64,000 bases of DNA from Rhodothermus marinus. Its GTDB lineage: Bacteria; Bacteroidota; Rhodothermia; Rhodothermales; Rhodothermaceae. Of the stretch, positions 60,804 to 64,000 are shown in pieces (positions within the stretch are counted from its first letter, which is position 1; every line of letters begins with the position of its first letter). The translations under genes were made by a program, and so were the position numbers. Location: contig NZ_AP019797.1 in NCBI RefSeq assembly GCF_009936275.1, positions 1,905,890-1,969,889 on the forward strand, in the 5' to 3' direction. The notes below the pieces were generated by a model. It did not search any database. It was given only the letters and a program-made list of their open reading frames with translations, and was not told the DNA's origin.

Positions 60804-61637
60804 ATGAGCATGCATGCAGACCTCGTGCAGCAGTTCGATCTGAGCGGCCGGGTGGCGCTCGTCACCGGCGGAAGCGGCGCGCTCGGGCGCGCCATGGCGC
60901 GCGGCCTGGCCATGGCCGGTGCCCGGGTGGCCCTGCTGGCCCGCCGACCGGAGCGCCTGCAGGAAGCCGTGGCCGAAATCAAGCAACTCGGCGGTGAAGC
61001 ACTGGCCCTTCCGGGCGACGTGCTGGATCGCGCTTCGCTCGAAAAGGCCCGGGAAACGCTGCTGCGCCGCTGGGATCGGCTCGACATCCTGGTCAACGGC
61101 GCCGGCGGCAACGTCCGGGAAGCCACGCTCGAACCCGGCCACGCCGTCTTCGAGCTGACCGAGGAGGCCTTCCGCAAGGTCATCGACCTGAACCTGATGG
61201 GCACCATCCTTCCCACCCTGATCTTCGGGGAGGTGATGGCCCGGCAGCGACGCGGCGTGATCGTCAACGTCTCGTCCATGGCCGCCACCCGCATCCTCAC
61301 CCGCGTGGTGGGCTACAGTGCAGCCAAAGCCGCCGTGGAGAATTTCACGCGCTGGATGGCCGTGGAACTGGCCCGTACCTACGGCGAAGGGCTCCGTGTC
61401 AACGCGATCGCGCCGGGCTTCTTTCTGGGCGAGCAGAACCGGCATCTGCTGCTACGCGAGGATGGATCGCTGACCGAGCGTGGCCAGGCGATCATCGCGC
61501 ATACCCCTATGGGACGCTTCGGCGAGGCCGACGATCTGATCGGCACACTCGTCTGGCTGTGCAGCGACGCTTCGCGCTTCGTGACGGGCGTCGTGGTTCC
61601 TGTTGACGGAGGATTTTCCATCTTTACCGGGATCTGA
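60804..61637 (+). CDS. SDR-family oxidoreductase, D-mannonate (fructuronate) type
   Basis: A 277-residue short-chain dehydrogenase. The NAD(P) motif VALVTGGSGALGRAMARGLA, the NGAGGN segment, the catalytic S in VNVSSMAA and Y-x-x-x-K in YSAAKAAVENFTRW, and the C-terminal VVVPVDGGFSIFTGI match the UxuB-type D-mannonate oxidoreductases of Bacteroidota, which interconvert D-fructuronate and D-mannonate. The assignment rests on these segments and on the UxaE-type epimerase gene one base downstream. It is divergent from a LacI-type gene. Confidence 0.85.
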   Translation: MSMHADLVQQFDLSGRVALVTGGSGALGRAMARGLAMAGARVALLARRPERLQEAVAEIKQLGGEALALPGDVLDRASLEKARETLLRRWDRLDILVNGAGGNVREATLEPGHAVFELTEEAFRKVIDLNLMGTILPTLIFGEVMARQRRGVIVNVSSMAATRILTRVVGYSAAKAAVENFTRWMAVELARTYGEGLRVNAIAPGFFLGEQNRHLLLREDGSLTERGQAIIAHTPMGRFGEADDLIGTLVWLCSDASRFVTGVVVPVDGGFSIFTGI

Positions 61638-61638
61638 G

Positions 61639-63198
61639 ATGGTAACGGTACTGCAAACGCTCCTGCAGCGCCCTCGGCCTCTGGCCGAAATCGACCGTAC
61701 GTCGCTGGCGCGCTTCCTGACCGACGTGATTCGCCAGCAGGTGTATCCGACTTCTCTGGAGCCTACCTCGGAGGGTGTGTTTTTCCTGGCCCGCGATGGC
61801 CGGGAAAAGCGTCTGGGCATTCTCTCGGAAGCGGGCCTGCACGATTTCGAGGGCGTGCGGCACCAGCTCTCGCTCGACGGCCGCACACTGATCTTTCAGT
61901 CGTGTCCGCTTACGGCCGCCAATGCCCGGGCACTGCGTCGGCACATTCCCTGGACGGCACCTCGTCCGCTCGGGCTACGCGCCTCGGTGGGCTGCGGCGA
62001 TCGCCTGGGCCTGGCCACCCCGGGCCATGTACGGGCCGTGCGCAAGCATAAGCTGGCCCCTGTCTTCGCTCAGCAGTCCATTCGCGAAATGACGCGCACC
62101 GGCCGCACCCCCCAGCAGGTGCTCGACGAGGCCATGTGGGGCGTCTTCCAGGAAGGCTGGCGCCAGGGCTACGGCGCCGACGCCGACCACCTGAAGACCG
62201 AAGAAGACGCCGATCGCTGCATCGAGGCCGGCTTCACCTTCTTCACGATCGACCCGAGCGCCTTCGTCGATAACGAGGTGGACACGGCCGATGCGGCCAC
62301 GCTCGAAGCCAAAGTGGCCGCCCTCCCCTGGGAGTCCCTCGAAACGACGCTCGCCGATCTGCGCCGGGCCTACCTCGGCCAGCATTTCCAGGTGGGTCCC
62401 TACGAACTGTCGTTCGAGGAGCGCACGCTGATGCAGGCGCTGGCCAAGTACGGCGGCGCCATCGCCCACACGGCCCGCATGTATCGCCATATTGCCAACC
62501 GCATGGGCAACCGCCCCTTCGAACTGGAAATGTCCGTCGACGAAACCGAAGTGCCCACCTCCCCGGCGGAGCACTTCTTCGTGGCGCGCGAGCTACAGCG
62601 GCTGGGCGTACGCTGGATCAGCCTGGCGCCCCGCTTCGTGGGGCGCCTGGAAAAGGGCGTCGATTACATCGGTGATCTGGAAGAGTTCGAGGCCCACCTG
62701 AAGCTCCACGTGGCGATCGCCCGCACCCTGGGCCCCTATAAGCTGAGCCTGCATTCCGGATCCGACAAGTTTGCGCTCTATCCGCTGTTTGCCCGCCATG
62801 CAGGCGAACTCTTCCACCTGAAGACGGCCGGCACTTCCTATCTGGAGGCGCTGCGGGCTGTGGCCGAGCTGGATCCGCCGCTGTTTCGGGAGATTCTGGA
62901 CTTTGCCCGGGCCCGCTACGAAACCGACCGCGCCACCTACCACGTATCGGCGCTGCTGGAGCGGGTCCCGAAGGCTTCCGACGTGCCCGACGACGCCTTG
63001 CCGGCACTGCTGGAGCAGTTCGATGCCCGGCAGGTGCTGCACGTCACCTTCGGTTCGGTCCTGACGGCCACCGACGCAGACGGCCGCCCGCGCTTCCGGG
63101 ACCGACTGCTGGCAGTCCTTCAGGAAAACGAAGAGACCTACTACCGACTGCTGGAAGCGCACTTCGACCGCCACCTGGCCCCGTTCGACGCAGCTTGA
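61639..63198 (+). CDS. uxaE: Tagaturonate epimerase (UxaE family)
   Basis: A 519-residue metal-dependent epimerase, expected to convert D-tagaturonate to D-fructuronate in the galacturonate pathway, a route first described in Thermotoga. Segments of the UxaE family are GCGDRLGLATPGH, the metal region ADADHLKTEEDADRCIEAGFTFFTIDPSAF, here ADADHLKTEEDADRC and FTIDPSAFVDNEVD, then GNRPFELEMSVDETE and LHSGSDKFALYP. ATG 61639 lies one base after the SDR stop. With the SDR it links galacturonate to mannonate, which fits pectin use. Confidence 0.9.
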   Translation: MVTVLQTLLQRPRPLAEIDRTSLARFLTDVIRQQVYPTSLEPTSEGVFFLARDGREKRLGILSEAGLHDFEGVRHQLSLDGRTLIFQSCPLTAANARALRRHIPWTAPRPLGLRASVGCGDRLGLATPGHVRAVRKHKLAPVFAQQSIREMTRTGRTPQQVLDEAMWGVFQEGWRQGYGADADHLKTEEDADRCIEAGFTFFTIDPSAFVDNEVDTADAATLEAKVAALPWESLETTLADLRRAYLGQHFQVGPYELSFEERTLMQALAKYGGAIAHTARMYRHIANRMGNRPFELEMSVDETEVPTSPAEHFFVARELQRLGVRWISLAPRFVGRLEKGVDYIGDLEEFEAHLKLHVAIARTLGPYKLSLHSGSDKFALYPLFARHAGELFHLKTAGTSYLEALRAVAELDPPLFREILDFARARYETDRATYHVSALLERVPKASDVPDDALPALLEQFDARQVLHVTFGSVLTATDADGRPRFRDRLLAVLQENEETYYRLLEAHFDRHLAPFDAA

Positions 63199-63251
63199 GC
63201 GGTGCAACCCGCACCTTCAATCCTTCATGAAACCCGCCCGACGGCGCGACG

Positions 63252-63287
63252 TTTGTTGCCTCTGGCAGCGCAATCGGTGTATATTTG
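63252..63287 (+). promoter_or_regulatory. Bacteroidota-type promoter of tRNA-Phe
   Basis: TTTGTTG (63252-63258) is followed after 21 bases (from the second TTG) by TATATTTG (63280-63287), an exact match to TAnnTTTG. The tRNA begins 13 bases downstream. Confidence 0.75.
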
Positions 63288-63299
63288 AGCGCTGCGGAT

Positions 63300-63372
63300 G
63301 GTCAGGTAGCTCAGTTGGTAGAGCACGGGACTGAAAATCCCGGTGTCGGCGGTTCGATTCCGCCCCTGACCA
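63300..63372 (+). tRNA. tRNA-Phe (anticodon GAA)
   Basis: A standard cloverleaf with a 7-bp acceptor (GGTCAGG/CCTGACC), D arm GCTCAGTTGGTAGAGC, anticodon stem CGGGA/TCCCG with loop CTGAAAA (anticodon GAA), and T arm GGCGG-TTCGATT-CCGCC. Discriminator A at 63372; CCA is not encoded (ACTG follows). It has its own promoter and a clear terminator. Confidence 0.97.
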
Positions 63373-63382
63373 CTGAGGCATC

Positions 63383-63421
63383 AAAAAACCCCGCGATTCG
63401 GCTCGGAATCGCGGGGTTTTA
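63383..63421 (+). terminator. Terminator of tRNA-Phe
   Basis: An 11-bp perfect stem (63389-63399 with 63406-63416, CCCCGCGATTC) with a 6-base loop is followed by TTTTATTTATT; an A run precedes it. Confidence 0.9.
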
Positions 63422-63593
63422 TTTATTAGCGTGTACGACACGGGTAAATAAACTCCGCTGCACGCCGAGTTGTGTGTTCTACAGGACCGCTACCCACCCT
63501 TTCCGCGCTTCCGGTTGCTGCTCCACCAGAAAGCCGAGAGACACACAGACACACGGGCTGCGGCTCGCTTATCATCCACGCCCCCCTTTCCCC

Positions 63594-64000
63594 TTACGGC
63601 CCCGGGGACACGTAGGGATTGTCGCGCACGAAGAAGCGCCAGAGGCGGTCGGTTCCGCGGGAAAGGCCGATTCGGGGTGAGGTGGCGACTTCGGCGTCCG
63701 ACACCGGCTTCCCGGGTGCAAAGTAAAGCGGCGGCGCTGTGAGTGGCTTTCGATGGTAACGACCGTCGATGTCGAAGGCCATGGTGAGCCGTCCCGGTCC
63801 GCCGGTCAGTTCGCAGGGCCGGCGAGCCTTCGGGCGACGCGCCCGCAGAAAGTCGAGCCCGGCAATCGGCTCCACCGCTCGGATGAGCACGGCTCCGCCC
63901 ACGCCTTCCGGCTCGGTCACCACGTTCAATAGCCAGTACATGCCGTAGTTCAGATACACGTAGGCCGTACCAGGCGGCGCAAACAGGTCGTAGGCGCGCC
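63594..64000 (-). CDS. DNA-3-methyladenine glycosylase (partial, runs off right edge)
   Basis: The C-terminal 135 residues of an AAG/MPG-type alkyl-base DNA glycosylase; the frame is open beyond the window edge, so the N-terminus is missing. The segment FAPPGTAYVYLNYGMYWLLNVV carries the tyrosine of the base-binding pocket, followed by VGGAVLIRAVEPIAGL, the ELTGGPGRLTMAFDID region and the PRIGLSRGTDRLWRFFVRDNPYVS end. The catalytic glutamate lies outside the window. The enzyme removes 3-methyladenine and related bases in base excision repair, which is useful for a hot habitat. Confidence 0.93.
   Translation of the reverse strand, partial: RAYDLFAPPGTAYVYLNYGMYWLLNVVTEPEGVGGAVLIRAVEPIAGLDFLRARRPKARRPCELTGGPGRLTMAFDIDGRYHRKPLTAPPLYFAPGKPVSDAEVATSPRIGLSRGTDRLWRFFVRDNPYVSPGP

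Noticed and set aside
63422-63593. Possible gene between tRNA-Phe and the DNA glycosylase
   Set aside because: Short frames there have no ribosome site or recognisable sequence; I see nothing in this gap.

Overview
The window looks like chromosomal DNA of a Rhodothermus-like thermophile (Rhodothermota, Bacteroidota-related), probably R. marinus or a close relative. This is inferred from gene content, not from a database match. The signs are high GC, a SusC/SusD pair, PorV-type and C-terminal sorting-domain proteins typical of Bacteroidota secretion, a TAnnTTTG promoter in front of tRNA-Phe, and many short-spaced operons. Very long antisense open frames (up to about 1,000 codons) mirror the real genes and are treated as GC artefacts. 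I see no insertion sequence, prophage, CRISPR array or rRNA, and no gene-free stretch longer than about 300 bases.

Layout. 1-4406 (minus): the start of a lipoprotein gene running off the left edge, then the gatB / thioredoxin-fold lipoprotein / tpiA operon. 4615-14764: a type I (arabino)galactan utilisation locus. It has a GH35 beta-galactosidase on plus, and on minus a five-gene operon: secreted sorting-domain protein, ECF sigma factor, SusC, SusD, GH53 endo-galactanase, terminator. 14933-25447: housekeeping and envelope genes (Bcp peroxiredoxin, E1 alpha-beta fusion, polyprenyl glycosylphosphotransferase, radical SAM protein, Uma2, TonB, MtnA, PorV-like protein, RlmI-like methyltransferase, stand-alone CBM48 protein).

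25621-39033: an acetate module. A beta-lactamase-fold protein with all catalytic motifs altered lies at its end. It is preceded by an ActP-type symporter with its DUF4212 partner, a porin, acetyl-CoA synthetase, and an operon arsR / small membrane protein / CrbS-like SLC5-STAC-histidine kinase / receiver-only regulator / degenerate kinase. A membrane PAS-like DnaQ exonuclease is divergent from that operon. A 20-bp perfect palindrome next to a TATAAT lies upstream of acs. This module is the most unusual part of the window.

39015-47320: orphan ParA, Lnt, Maf, a class I amidotransferase, the agmatine-to-putrescine pair AguB/AguA, an HDOD protein, FolB, a PfkB-family kinase, and two small DUF883-like membrane proteins. 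48457-55747 (plus): a six-gene envelope run of 1000-aa TPR protein, beta-barrel protein, HU-like protein, HU-like/SPOR protein, ExbB and ExbD, without its own TonB (a TonB gene is at 20.8 kb). 55751-59554: YifB/ComM ATPase, a secreted protein, NAD kinase. 59551-63198: a LacI regulator divergent from an SDR (fructuronate/mannonate type) and UxaE-type tagaturonate epimerase, a galacturonate route that fits the pectic galactan locus. 63300-63372: tRNA-Phe with promoter and terminator. The right edge cuts a 3-methyladenine DNA glycosylase gene.
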